Program-made: the position numbers and the translations under genes | Shown: positions 1 through 8,117 of the stretch, piece after piece | How the letters are laid out: every line of letters starts with the position of its first letter | Position numbering within the stretch: position 1 is the stretch's first letter | Notes under the pieces: model-generated | Seen by the model: only the letters and a program-made list of their open reading frames with translations | Databases searched by the model: none | What the model was told of the DNA's origin: nothing | DNA from: Paenibacillus phytohabitans | GTDB taxonomy: Bacteria; Bacillota; Bacilli; Paenibacillales; Paenibacillaceae | DNA length: 64,000 nt | Reading direction: 5' to 3' | Assembly (NCBI RefSeq): GCF_013141775.1 | Contig: NZ_WHOB01000068.1 | Span: 62,001 to 126,000, forward strand

Positions 1-487
1 GAACAGGCCGTTCCAGCCGAAATACTGGCTGATCAGACCGCCGATAATCGGCCCGAGCCCGAATGCCATCGCGCTGCCTGCGGAGATCATGGCGATAGCT
101 GCGCCGCGTCTCCCGAGAGGAACATAGCGGCTGGCCAGCACAAGTCCGAGGCCTGCCATAACTCCTGCTCCTGCAGACTGCAGGATACGGGTCAACAGCA
201 GGATGCTGAAGCTGTGCGCGAATAATCCGCAGACGGAGGCCAGACCCAGCGTAGTCAGGCCGATGGTCAGCAGTCTGCGGATCGGCACCAGGTCAGGGCA
301 GCCTGCTGTAGATCACAGTTGACAGGGCATAACCGATGGAATAGCTCGATATGATCCACGAGCCCAGGTCCGCTGATATGTGCAGATCCTGAATAATTGT
401 GGGCAGCGATACATTAAACATAGTGGTGTTCATAACAACGATAAACAGGCAAAAGGTCCATAGGGGCATTACAACTTTGTCGTTCAT
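1..487 (-). pseudogene. MFS efflux transporter, frameshifted and cut by the window edge
   Basis: The reading frame opens at an ATG at 487 behind a GGATGGAG ribosome binding site and encodes a typical DHA-type MFS N-terminus (two hydrophobic helices, then SYSIGYALSTVIYSRLP). It meets TGA at 293-295. The expected continuation (DLVPIRRLLTIGL, then an RYVPLGRRGAA motif and a glycine-rich helix ending GWNGLF) is read in another frame from about 300 down to base 1. One extra base near 293-303 explains this. Seen: frame break. Inferred: inactivated drug/solute exporter, or a sequencing error in the CTGCCCTGACC stretch. The C-terminal half lies outside the window, so the rest of the gene cannot be judged. 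Confidence 0.75.
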
Positions 488-586
488 TACTCCATCCCTA
501 TCTATATTATCTGTTCAGGCTCAACTAAATTCTATGCCTAACAATTAATAATGGCAATGTCCTTAGGATGAATGCCCCCGGCTGAT

Positions 587-1723
587 TTATAGCACCTTCT
601 GGACCCAGCTGTCTATGACATGATCCGGCCGGATGCCTAAATCCCGCTGCAGCAATTCCTTATATTTATCATAGTGTTTCCTAAACCCGATGAAATCTCC
701 CAGGTCGGCGTAACTTCTCAGCACCAGCCGGCAGATTTGATCGGAATACGGGTCCAGTGCCTGCAGAACCAGCAGCCTGTCCAGTGCCTGCCGGGGACGT
801 ACGGAGGATAATTCATATTCGGCCGAATGCAGCGACATGCGGATGAAGCGGATCTGCAATTCCTTGCGCCGCGTTTCTGCCCAGTCATAATGATGCTCTT
901 CCAGATAATCTCCGCGGTACAGACTCAGCACCGCTTCTCTGCGCGCCCATTCCTCTTCCGATTCCACAGAGGTACTGCAGTATCCCTGCTCGAACTCTTC
1001 CAGATCAAGCAGCACATTCTCCTTGGTCAGCCTGTACCGCTCCTGCGAGAACTCAACCTGCACGTCCATATCCCAGGCCTTAAGCAGTTTACGGATATGG
1101 TACACCGTTGTATGCAGGTTGGTTACTGCCTTCTCCGGTTGGAAGTCCGGCCAGACCCAATCCACAATGGTATCCTTAAGAATCCATTGGCCGCGGTTAT
1201 GGAGCAGCAGGGCGAACACTTCCTGCGCTTTGCTGGTTCTCCACTGCATCTTGCGTCCGGGCTCCGTGCTGTCCATGAACTCGAGACGTTTGAAGCAGAG
1301 AATCGAGAGCTGCTTGACGGCAGCTGCAGGCTCCGGGGGCGTCTCCACACGCGCTTCATTCTGCTCTATGCGAATCTCCAGGCGTTCGAGCGTCTTGCTC
1401 AGGCGCTGGGAGGTTACCGGCTTCAGCAGATAGTCGGCAGCGTTCAGTTCAAAAGCCTCAATAGCATACTCACTGTATGCTGTGATATAGACAATCCGCG
1501 TGCTCCGGTCCAGACCGGCAATATATTCGCCGGCTTCCAGCCCGTTCATCTCCGGCATGCCTATATCCAGGAAGACGATATCCGCCTTCTCCCGCTCCAG
1601 ATGCTCCAGTCCCCGTCTAGCCGACGTATACTTGCCGGTAATCTCCAGACGTCCGTCTTTCAGGAGCAGGCGCTCCAGATGCTGCAATGCAGGCTTTTCA
1701 TCATCGATTAGTATCGCTTTCAT
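587..1723 (-). CDS. Response regulator with C-terminal SARP/BTAD-type transcriptional activation module
   Basis: A 378-residue cytoplasmic regulator. Residues 1-115 form a receiver domain with the acidic pair D7/D8, phospho-acceptor D53 (VFLDIGMP) and K101 (YLLKPV). Residues about 140-235 look like an OmpR-type winged helix (trans_reg_C) and 240-378 like a BTAD helical repeat domain, the layout of SARP-like activators. It follows the hybrid sensor kinase on the same strand after a 40 bp gap, so the two probably form one operon and one signalling pair. Its target genes are not evident from the sequence. No terminator hairpin is visible in the roughly 95 bp between its stop and the broken MFS gene downstream. 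Confidence 0.85.
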   Translation of the reverse strand: MKAILIDDEKPALQHLERLLLKDGRLEITGKYTSARRGLEHLEREKADIVFLDIGMPEMNGLEAGEYIAGLDRSTRIVYITAYSEYAIEAFELNAADYLLKPVTSQRLSKTLERLEIRIEQNEARVETPPEPAAAVKQLSILCFKRLEFMDSTEPGRKMQWRTSKAQEVFALLLHNRGQWILKDTIVDWVWPDFQPEKAVTNLHTTVYHIRKLLKAWDMDVQVEFSQERYRLTKENVLLDLEEFEQGYCSTSVESEEEWARREAVLSLYRGDYLEEHHYDWAETRRKELQIRFIRMSLHSAEYELSSVRPRQALDRLLVLQALDPYSDQICRLVLRSYADLGDFIGFRKHYDKYKELLQRDLGIRPDHVIDSWVQKVL

Positions 1724-1763
1724 TGAAAGGACTCACCTCATGTCATCGTTCTCGAGTTGTCAC

Positions 1764-4700
1764 TTACCTGGGAATTGTATAAGATATCGCCGTCCCCTGG
1801 CCGGGAACACTGTGGATACTCAGGCCTGTTCCGTACATTTTGAGCAGCCGGCGCTGAATATTCCGCAGTCCGATACCGCCCTCTGTCCGCTCTTCTGACA
1901 GAACCTCCGCTATCCGCTGAGGAGACATCCCGACACCATCATCTTTGACGGCAACCACAAGCTGGCCGGGCAACAGCTGAATCGACAGCCGCACTGTCCC
2001 TCCAGCCTCCTTCTGCATCAGCCCGTGGTTGACGGCATTCTCTACAATCGGCTGAATGCTGAGCGGCGGAACCAGTCCCATAATATCGTCCGGGACATCG
2101 AACTCGATATTCAGCCGCTCGTCAAACCGCGCCTGCTCGAGGGCAAGATAGGACTGAACCAGCCCCAGCTCCTTCTCAACAGGAACGGTCTGTCCCCGGT
2201 TCTGGAAGTCAAAGCTGCTCCGCAGGTACTGGCTGAGATCCAGCAGCAGATCAGTGGCCTTATCCGGGTCTACCGGACATACGGAGATGATCGCATTGAG
2301 CGCATTATACAAGAAATGCGGTTTGATCTGGGCCTGCAGGAAGGCAATCTCCGCCTGAACGGATATCCGGACAGACTTGCGCATATCGAGCAGTGTCTGC
2401 ACACGCGCCTTGAACTCGCGCAGCTCCACCGGCTTGCTCAGATAATCATTGGCTCCGGCCTCGAACGCAGCCTGGATATCCTCGGGGCGGCTGCTCGCCA
2501 TCAGCACCAGAATCGGCAGCTCCGACAGAACAAACCGTTCACGGATCGTTTTGCATAATAACAATCCGGGTATTTCCGGCATCACCCAGTCTGCAATGAC
2601 AAGATCGAGTTCAGGGTACTGCTGTATTTTACTTATAGCTTCGGTCCCGCTGCTGGCCGTAATCACCGAATGATTCTCCAGCTGCAGCACATTAACCAGC
2701 ACCTGAAGATTGACAGGATCATCATCCACAACCAGAATGAAGCAGCATTCCGCAGGCGGCGGAAGTACCGGCTCTTCTCCCGGCAGCTGGACTGCCGCTG
2801 CCGTCTCCCATCCGGTAATTTCCAGATACTCCTGCTCCAGCAGAGCTTTGCTTCTCCGCAGGATAGGTTGCGTGAAGCGGAAGACAGAGCCTTGCCCCAG
2901 CTCCGAATGCACCTCTATCTCTCCCCCGGCCAGCTCAACCAGCCTCTGGGTAATGCTGAGACCGAGGCCGTTTTCCCGGTAGGCCTTCTGGGCTGCGGGT
3001 CCGCTTGGATCATAGGCATCAAAGATGGAATGCAAACGCTCAGGAGCAATCCCCTGCCCCGTATCCGTGATAAGAATGGCAACATACTCTTCTTTAACCT
3101 CTGCAGACAGCGTTATCACGCCCTGAGGCGTATAATTGACGGCATTTGCCAATAAATTATGCAGAATTTGAGCAAGGCGCTGTTCATCCGTCTCCAGCAG
3201 GGGAAGATTGCCGGGCAGGTCCAGGCGGAATTCAAGATTGTCCTTTCCGTATACCTGGCGCGTCACCTCCATAATGGAGACAGCCGCGGTGCGGAGATCC
3301 ACCGCCTGCCGGCGCAGAAAGAGCGAGCCGTGATTCAGCTTCGCGAAGTCAGACATATCATTGATTAAGGCAGACAGCCGCTTGCCCGTCGAGACAATCA
3401 TGAGCAACTGCTCACTCTGGGCACTGCTCACGGAACCTGCCGCACCCTGCGCCAGTGTCTGGGCCATGTTGACCATTCCCTGCAGCGGCTTGCGGAGCTC
3501 ATGGGAAGTATCGGAGATGAAATCGTCCTTCAAGCCATCGAGTGTCTGCAGCCTGCGTGACAGCTGCCCCACCTCAAGGAAAGACGACGCATATTGCCGG
3601 GTCATAATAATCGCCTGAACGAATCCGAACAGGACAATCTCGTAAGAGATTATAAAATAGCTGAATGACAGGTTCATAAAGCTGACCAGATAGCAGATAA
3701 TAACGACGCTGAGACTCTCAATGCTGACCATCATCAGGAACATATTTTTCGGATTCCGTCTTGTCCCCTGAACCATAGAGTAGAGCACAAAGCCGATACT
3801 TACCGAGCCCCAGGTCAGCAGCAGGCCCTCCAGATAGCTGAACAGATAGGCCGGCATGAATATAGAGATCAGCAGCAGCACGCTCGTAATCATTTTAGAG
3901 GCCTTAATGACTGCAATAGACATCGGGTAATTCACGGAATTGGCGACATAGCGCAGCAGATAATAGTAGACCAGCGTGGAAGAAGCCAGCTGCAGCTTGA
4001 GCACAACTTCATACGGAAGCCCGGGAAGCCCAGCCGCGATCAGCTTCTCGCCGTGGGTCAGAATGTAGACAAAGGCCGCCATGCAGAATAGACCCAGATA
4101 GAGGGTGACCCCCCGGCTCTCTCTAACCTTGGAGAACATCAGCAGGAATAAAGAAAGAATAATAAATCCGAACAGCGCTCCGCCGTCTACAAACAGCGCA
4201 AATTCGCGGTGCTTCAGAATAGAGGCCTGATCACCGATGACAATCGGCAGAACGATACCGCCGGAGGAGTAGCTGTAATTCGCCACCTGTACAATAATCT
4301 CCATGGTATCTCCGGTCACCGAAGCAAACCCCGTATAGGGTATATTATTCTGCCTCCCCTCAGAAGCCATGGGGGCGGGGCTGCCGCTGCTGCCAATCTC
4401 CTGTCCGTTCACGAAGACCCGGCTTGCCGTACGGATGTTGCTGGTGCGCAGACCGTATATTACGGCTTCCCCATAGGCAATCCTGGCCTGCAGACGGTAA
4501 GTGCCGTACCCTTTGGCTGCGGGTTCACCGGTGACGGATATATAAGGATTCCATTTCCCGGGAACCTGAACCATTCCGGACACGGCAGGCATGCCCGGGT
4601 CCCTCCGCTCCGGGGAGAACGCCTCAGGCATCAGCAGCGCACCGCGGTACAGCTCCCATTCCCCGTTCAGCTTCACAACCCCGTCTTTGCGGAAGTCCCA

Positions 4701-4847
4701 GCTGCGCAGATCGATCATCCCTTGCCGGGCTTGCGGCATTCCGCGGTTTATATGGAGAGTCTGGAGGATAGAGAGCAATGGAATGATCAACACCAGCACC
4801 AGACTGCCTAGAATACTCAGCCAATATTTTTTCATGCCCCATGCCAT
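1764..4847 (-). CDS. 7TMR-DISM hybrid sensor histidine kinase with two kinase modules
   Basis: A 1027-residue membrane kinase. A signal-anchor helix (about 8-30) leads to an extracellular beta-sandwich ligand-type domain (about 45-205) and seven membrane helices (about 213-420), the 7TMR-DISM plan. A HisKA domain with H449 (SDTSHELRKP) and an HATPase with N568 and GLGLS follow. Next is a receiver domain with D753 and K805. The protein ends in a LytS-type His_kinase with H844 (IKPHFLYNAL) and a second HATPase with GIGLRNI near 990. Two different kinase cores around one receiver imply an internal phosphorelay, with output through the adjacent response regulator. The start may be the second ATG at 4835 (MKKYW), because the GAAGGGA site abuts the first. 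The ligand is unknown. Confidence 0.85.
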   Translation of the reverse strand: MAWGMKKYWLSILGSLVLVLIIPLLSILQTLHINRGMPQARQGMIDLRSWDFRKDGVVKLNGEWELYRGALLMPEAFSPERRDPGMPAVSGMVQVPGKWNPYISVTGEPAAKGYGTYRLQARIAYGEAVIYGLRTSNIRTASRVFVNGQEIGSSGSPAPMASEGRQNNIPYTGFASVTGDTMEIIVQVANYSYSSGGIVLPIVIGDQASILKHREFALFVDGGALFGFIILSLFLLMFSKVRESRGVTLYLGLFCMAAFVYILTHGEKLIAAGLPGLPYEVVLKLQLASSTLVYYYLLRYVANSVNYPMSIAVIKASKMITSVLLLISIFMPAYLFSYLEGLLLTWGSVSIGFVLYSMVQGTRRNPKNMFLMMVSIESLSVVIICYLVSFMNLSFSYFIISYEIVLFGFVQAIIMTRQYASSFLEVGQLSRRLQTLDGLKDDFISDTSHELRKPLQGMVNMAQTLAQGAAGSVSSAQSEQLLMIVSTGKRLSALINDMSDFAKLNHGSLFLRRQAVDLRTAAVSIMEVTRQVYGKDNLEFRLDLPGNLPLLETDEQRLAQILHNLLANAVNYTPQGVITLSAEVKEEYVAILITDTGQGIAPERLHSIFDAYDPSGPAAQKAYRENGLGLSITQRLVELAGGEIEVHSELGQGSVFRFTQPILRRSKALLEQEYLEITGWETAAAVQLPGEEPVLPPPAECCFILVVDDDPVNLQVLVNVLQLENHSVITASSGTEAISKIQQYPELDLVIADWVMPEIPGLLLCKTIRERFVLSELPILVLMASSRPEDIQAAFEAGANDYLSKPVELREFKARVQTLLDMRKSVRISVQAEIAFLQAQIKPHFLYNALNAIISVCPVDPDKATDLLLDLSQYLRSSFDFQNRGQTVPVEKELGLVQSYLALEQARFDERLNIEFDVPDDIMGLVPPLSIQPIVENAVNHGLMQKEAGGTVRLSIQLLPGQLVVAVKDDGVGMSPQRIAEVLSEERTEGGIGLRNIQRRLLKMYGTGLSIHSVPGQGTAISYTIPR

Positions 4848-4903
4848 TCCCTTCTAGCTGTCATTGTATAAATTATACATTAAATTCTGTTTATTTAAGT
4901 GCA

Positions 4904-4941
4904 ATAAAAAAAGCCGATTCCCATTTATTTCGGAATCGGCT
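4904..4941 (-). terminator. Intrinsic terminator of xpt-pbuX
   Basis: On the minus strand a 10 bp perfect stem, AGCCGATTCC pairing with GGAATCGGCT, encloses a 10 nt loop and runs into seven or more T. It lies about 35 bp past the pbuX stop and upstream of the sensor kinase, so it ends the purine operon. Confidence 0.88.
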
Positions 4942-4975
4942 GCTTATCTTATTAGATTAAAATTTTAGGAATATT

Positions 4976-6274
4976 TTACTTTACCTCCGGAGCGGCGACT
5001 GCGGAAGCTGTGCTCTCCTGGGTTTTGGACAGAAAGATATTAAGAATAATTGCTGTCAGAGATCCGGATACGATCCCGTTCTGCAGCAGCATTCTGGCGA
5101 ACTCCGGCAGCTGGTCGAACATGGACGGCAGCACAGCAGAGCCGAGACCGACAGCAATACTGCAGGCGGCAATCAGCAGATTGCCGTCCTTGCGCAGGTC
5201 AACATCCGACAGAATCGACATGCCGGATGCGGCAACCGATCCGAACATGACAATCATCGCCCCGCCAAGCACCGCGTTCGGTACGACTGTAGTCAGCGCT
5301 GCCAGCTTCGGCAGCAGCCCGAGCACGATCATAATTCCGCCGGCGGCAAAAATAACATTGCGCGTCTTCACCCGGGTCAGCGACAGCAAGCCGACATTCT
5401 GGGAGAACGCCGTATAAGGGAACGCATTAAACAATCCGCCGAGCATGATGGCAAGCCCTTCAGAACGCAGGCCGTTCACGATCTGCTTCTGTTCTACCTG
5501 CTGATCCGTTGCCTTGCCCACGGCAAAGTACACACCCGTCGATTCCACCATGGACACAATATTAACGATAATCATCGTGAAGATCGCCGTAATACTGAAC
5601 TGCGGCCAGCCGAAGTAGAATGGCTGGGCCACACTCACCCAAGAGGCCGTAGTCACTGTAGAGAAATGTACGATGCCCATGGCATAGCCGATTACGGTTC
5701 CGACAACCAGGCCTACCAGTACAGATACGGAACGCAGGAAGCCTGTAGTCAGGCGGTTCACCGCCAGAATTACGAGCAGTGTAATCAGGGCCAGCAGCAG
5801 ATTGCGGGGCTGGCCGAAATCAGCGCTGCCCTGTCCGCCGGCCACGTTATTCATCGCTACCGGGATCAGCGAGAGCCCGATGATAGTTACTACGGAGCCG
5901 GTTACTACTGTAGGGAAGAATTTCAGCAGCTTCCCGTATATCGGGGCTGCCAGCACAACGAACAGACCGGAGATAATAATAGCCCCGTACGCTGTCGGGA
6001 GATTGGAGCCTGAAGCGATAGCGATAATCGGGCTGACTGCGGTAAAGGTACAGCCGAGTACAACGGGAAGTCCGCTTCCGAAATACTTGCTGCCCATAAT
6101 CTGCAGCAGCGTTGCCAGCCCGCAGGTGAACAGATCCGCTGCGATCAGATACGCCATCTGCGTTCCGTTCAAATTCAATGCCCCGCCGACCACCAGCGGC
6201 ACAATCACAGCTCCGGCATACATAGCCAGCACATGCTGAAGCCCGAGGGCGAATATCTTCTGTTTGCTTAGCAT
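4976..6274 (-). CDS. pbuX: Xanthine permease of the NCS2 (nucleobase:cation symporter 2) family
   Basis: A 432-residue polytopic membrane protein (about 14 hydrophobic segments) that opens with FALGLQHVLAMYAGAVIVPL, the hallmark start of NCS2 uracil/xanthine permeases. It also carries the family helix-10 region around AFSQNVGLLSLTRVKTR. It would import xanthine with a cation for conversion by the upstream Xpt. Its ATG overlaps the end of xpt by 7 bases (6268-6274), indicating translational coupling. The pair is therefore controlled by the tandem riboswitch ahead of xpt and ended by the hairpin at 4904-4941. Substrate assignment rests on the xpt partner. Length is normal for PbuX. Confidence 0.92.
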   Translation of the reverse strand: MLSKQKIFALGLQHVLAMYAGAVIVPLVVGGALNLNGTQMAYLIAADLFTCGLATLLQIMGSKYFGSGLPVVLGCTFTAVSPIIAIASGSNLPTAYGAIIISGLFVVLAAPIYGKLLKFFPTVVTGSVVTIIGLSLIPVAMNNVAGGQGSADFGQPRNLLLALITLLVILAVNRLTTGFLRSVSVLVGLVVGTVIGYAMGIVHFSTVTTASWVSVAQPFYFGWPQFSITAIFTMIIVNIVSMVESTGVYFAVGKATDQQVEQKQIVNGLRSEGLAIMLGGLFNAFPYTAFSQNVGLLSLTRVKTRNVIFAAGGIMIVLGLLPKLAALTTVVPNAVLGGAMIVMFGSVAASGMSILSDVDLRKDGNLLIAACSIAVGLGSAVLPSMFDQLPEFARMLLQNGIVSGSLTAIILNIFLSKTQESTASAVAAPEVK

Positions 6275-6897
6275 CCTGCACTCTCCTTAATTAATTCTTC
6301 CGCACGGGCACTGCCGGTGCCGGGATTATCTATAAAGTGAACTTCCCCCGGAGACATTGAAGCAATCCGCGCCAGGGCATGTACCGGAATTCCGCGCTGC
6401 TCCAGCAGGCTGCGTCCTTCCTGGAAGCTCTTCTCAATGACACAGCCGACTCCCATCAGCTGCGCCCCGGACTCCTCCACGATATCGCATAGTCCTACAA
6501 GCGCTGCACCGGTAGCCAGAAAGTCATCGACAATCAGCACGTTGTCGCCAGGTCCGAGATACTTCTGCGAGATGCTGATCAGGTAGTCTTCCTGACGGGT
6601 GAAGGAATGCACCGGTGCGGAATAGACCGCCTCGGAGAGGGTAACAGCCTTCTTTTTCTTGGCATAAATAAACGGTACACCCAGCGCAATGCCTGCAGCC
6701 ATGGCGAACTGGATGCCGCTGGCCTCTACAGTCAGCACCTTGGTGATGGGCTGGTCTCCGAAGATAGCTTTGAATTCCTGCCCGATTTGCAGCGCAAGCT
6801 CCGTGTCCACCTGATGGTTCAGAAACGAGTCTACCTTCAGCACAGTCTCCGATAGAATTAAGCCTTCTTGTCTTATGCGTTCCTCCAGTACTTTCAT
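6268..6897 (-). CDS. xpt: Xanthine phosphoribosyltransferase
   Basis: A 209-residue cytosolic type I phosphoribosyltransferase converting xanthine and PRPP to XMP and pyrophosphate (purine salvage). The PRPP-binding loop is VLIVDDFLATGAA at about residues 120-132. The N-terminus (KVLEERIRQEGLILSETVLKV) and the KKKAVTLSE hood region near 81-89 match Xpt of Bacillus. The start chosen is the ATG at 6897 because AAAGGAGGAAG lies a proper distance upstream. A longer in-frame extension to 7017 would run through the terminator and the PRPP aptamer and is rejected. It is slightly longer than the usual roughly 194 residues. The enzyme consumes PRPP, which fits control by a PRPP sensor. Confidence 0.93.
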   Translation of the reverse strand: MKVLEERIRQEGLILSETVLKVDSFLNHQVDTELALQIGQEFKAIFGDQPITKVLTVEASGIQFAMAAGIALGVPFIYAKKKKAVTLSEAVYSAPVHSFTRQEDYLISISQKYLGPGDNVLIVDDFLATGAALVGLCDIVEESGAQLMGVGCVIEKSFQEGRSLLEQRGIPVHALARIASMSPGEVHFIDNPGTGSARAEELIKESAGC

Positions 6898-6919
6898 TAC
6901 AGCGATTCTTCCTCCTTTA

Positions 6920-6968
6920 AAATAAAAAAGACAGATCCCCTTGAGCGTTTCTCTCAAGTGAATCTGTC
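6920..6968 (-). terminator. Riboswitch expression-platform terminator upstream of xpt
   Basis: Reading the minus strand, GACAGAT and CTTGAG pair with CTCAAG and ATCTGTC around an AGAAACG loop, followed by TTTTTTATTTT. It lies directly after the PRPP aptamer and about 20 bases before the xpt start, so it is the conditional terminator decided by the two aptamers. Confidence 0.9.
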
Positions 6969-6970
6969 CT

Positions 6971-7073
6971 TCTGGGTTTTTGTCCCTTAGTGGTGTAACA
7001 CATAAGCGTGTCCGCATCGCTTGGACCAGTCCTTCCCCTGCCGCAGCACAAGAAACGGAACCCTAGATGCGCT
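6971..7073 (-). promoter_or_regulatory. PRPP riboswitch aptamer (ykkC class, subtype 2b)
   Basis: The minus strand carries the ykkC-class core in order: TCTAGGGTTCCG, then GGACTGGTCCAAG, then GTGTTACACC, then GGGACAAAAACCCAG. The outer P1 pairs GCATC (7066-7070) with GATGC (7014-7018). The GTTACACC segment and the CCCAG ending resemble the Thermoanaerobacter PRPP aptamer as I remember it, rather than guanidine-I. The aptamer starts about 7 nt after the guanine aptamer and ends at the terminator 5-prime arm, the geometry expected for PRPP binding to relieve termination. Ligand class is inferred from sequence and context and has not been tested here. Confidence 0.88.
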
Positions 7074-7079
7074 ATTTCA

Positions 7080-7148
7080 CTCATAGTCGGATAATTACAG
7101 TGGTCATCCGGTAGAAACTTATGGGCCATATTCCCAAGATTATATGAG
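7080..7148 (-). promoter_or_regulatory. Guanine-class purine riboswitch aptamer
   Basis: The minus strand shows the purine aptamer signature. P1 pairs CTCATA (7143-7148) with TATGAG (7080-7085). The P2 loop AATATGG, the junction GTTTCTAC, a P3 hairpin CGGAT/ATCCG and the closing CCGACTATGAG follow. The specificity nucleotide in GACTATG is C (C74 equivalent), which pairs with guanine or hypoxanthine, not adenine. Guanine binding is expected to turn xpt-pbuX off. Confidence 0.93.
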
Positions 7149-7184
7149 GTATTATGATAAGTCTGTTTTTAAAAACCTTCGTAT

Positions 7185-7213
7185 ATCTTACACGCTCTGT
7201 ATGATCCTTACAA
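7185..7213 (-). promoter_or_regulatory. Sigma-A type promoter of the riboswitch-xpt-pbuX transcript
   Basis: Minus strand TTGTAA, 17 bp spacer, TAAGAT. A start about 7 bp downstream puts the 5-prime end some 30 nt ahead of the guanine aptamer, a sensible leader length. Confidence 0.6.
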
Positions 7214-7400
7214 GCAAAATTTTAAGTATATTTGCTGTGGATTTCAAAGTGTTTCATGAAATACACGCGTATTTCATCATCGATTCTCCCTGCTCACTAG
7301 GCAACCGTTTGTTTATGGGGTCGCAGCGCCTGTATTCCTCACCCTTCCTTCCTCCGCGCATTAATGATAAGGAAAACCTATGCAGGGAGGCATGATACGG

Positions 7401-7949
7401 ATGGCTAAGCAAAAAGACCGGATAACTGTCATTATTCAAAAAGGGAAGCAGCAGATTGTTACCCGCCCCCCGCTGGCCGGCATCAGCCGGCTGGTGTTTG
7501 TTATCAATAACCAATATACCAACGCAGCCAATACCACACAGATTGCCAGCGGCGCCGGCCGAAGCAGCGCAGCGGGCAGCAATGCAGCCATTGCTTCGCC
7601 CCATACCCGCCAGCAGGAGAGTGTCGGAGCCGGGGGGACGGCGGCGAACACAGGCAGCAAGGGACACCGGGGCACCCGCCGTCACGCGCCGCTGCTTCGT
7701 CCGCGCACCGGAGAGAAGGAGATTGTCATCGTCGTGAACAACCAGACCGTGAAGCTCCCGGGGGGCAGCAGAAGCTCCTCCGCCACACAGGTCGGCAGCG
7801 GCAGCGGAACCTACAGCTCGGGCGGAACCAATGCCGCTATCGAGATTCCCGGATCCAAGCAGCAGCAGGCGGTTGGCGGCGGTGCAGGAGGCCATGCTTC
7901 GAACCGGGCTGCTGCCCGGCGGCGTCAGGGCGGCAGGCGGCGGCGCTGA
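7401..7949 (+). CDS. Internally duplicated basic Gly/Ser/Ala/Asn-rich protein of unknown function
   Basis: A 182-residue protein with no recognised family. GGGAGG at 7385-7390 selects the ATG at 7401, since two in-frame ATGs upstream lie before or within the site. Two halves repeat the same pattern. A beta-like VINNQ/VVNNQ strand (34-38, 111-115) is followed by TQxxSGxGxxSxxGxNAAIxxP and QQxxVGxGG (about 46-79 and 129-164). The C-terminus is very basic (RAAARRRQGGRRRR), and a second basic cluster lies at 88-102. No signal peptide or membrane segment is seen. Low complexity and repeated NAAI blocks suggest a structural or surface/spore-associated protein. That is a guess. It is monocistronic, with a terminator behind it. 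Confidence 0.7.
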   Translation: MAKQKDRITVIIQKGKQQIVTRPPLAGISRLVFVINNQYTNAANTTQIASGAGRSSAAGSNAAIASPHTRQQESVGAGGTAANTGSKGHRGTRRHAPLLRPRTGEKEIVIVVNNQTVKLPGGSRSSSATQVGSGSGTYSSGGTNAAIEIPGSKQQQAVGGGAGGHASNRAAARRRQGGRRRR

Positions 7950-7991
7950 CGCCGCCTGCCGGGAAATGCAATCACGCTTAAACTGGCAAAT

Positions 7992-8034
7992 AACACCGGA
8001 AACCTTGTAAAAATCAGGTTTTTCGGTGTTTTCT
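7992..8034 (+). terminator. Intrinsic terminator after the duplicated basic protein
   Basis: AACACCG with AAACCT pairs with AGGTTT and CGGTGTT, followed by TTTTCT. It separates the small gene from the large kinase downstream. Confidence 0.8.
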
Positions 8035-8117
8035 CTGTGTCCTCTATATCGCCGGGCGTCTATTAAAAGTATACTTATATATATTTAGTAGTACTAACTG
8101 AACAAAGGCGGCGAACT

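Noticed and set aside
827-1711. Long plus-strand frame antisense to the response regulator
   Set aside because: Shadow of a clear receiver/BTAD gene; no recognisable protein.
6971-7073. Guanidine-I (ykkC subtype 1) riboswitch
   Set aside because: The same AGGGTTCCG and ACTGGTCC core is shared, but the GTTACACC segment, the guanine aptamer partner and the purine gene context fit PRPP better.
6898-7129. Open frames through the xpt leader, including an N-terminal extension of xpt to 7017
   Set aside because: They run through the PRPP aptamer and terminator, have no ribosome binding site, and the xpt ATG at 6897 has a perfect one.
7144-7395. Frame overlapping the xpt promoter region
   Set aside because: No ribosome binding site, and it covers promoter and aptamer signals on the other strand.
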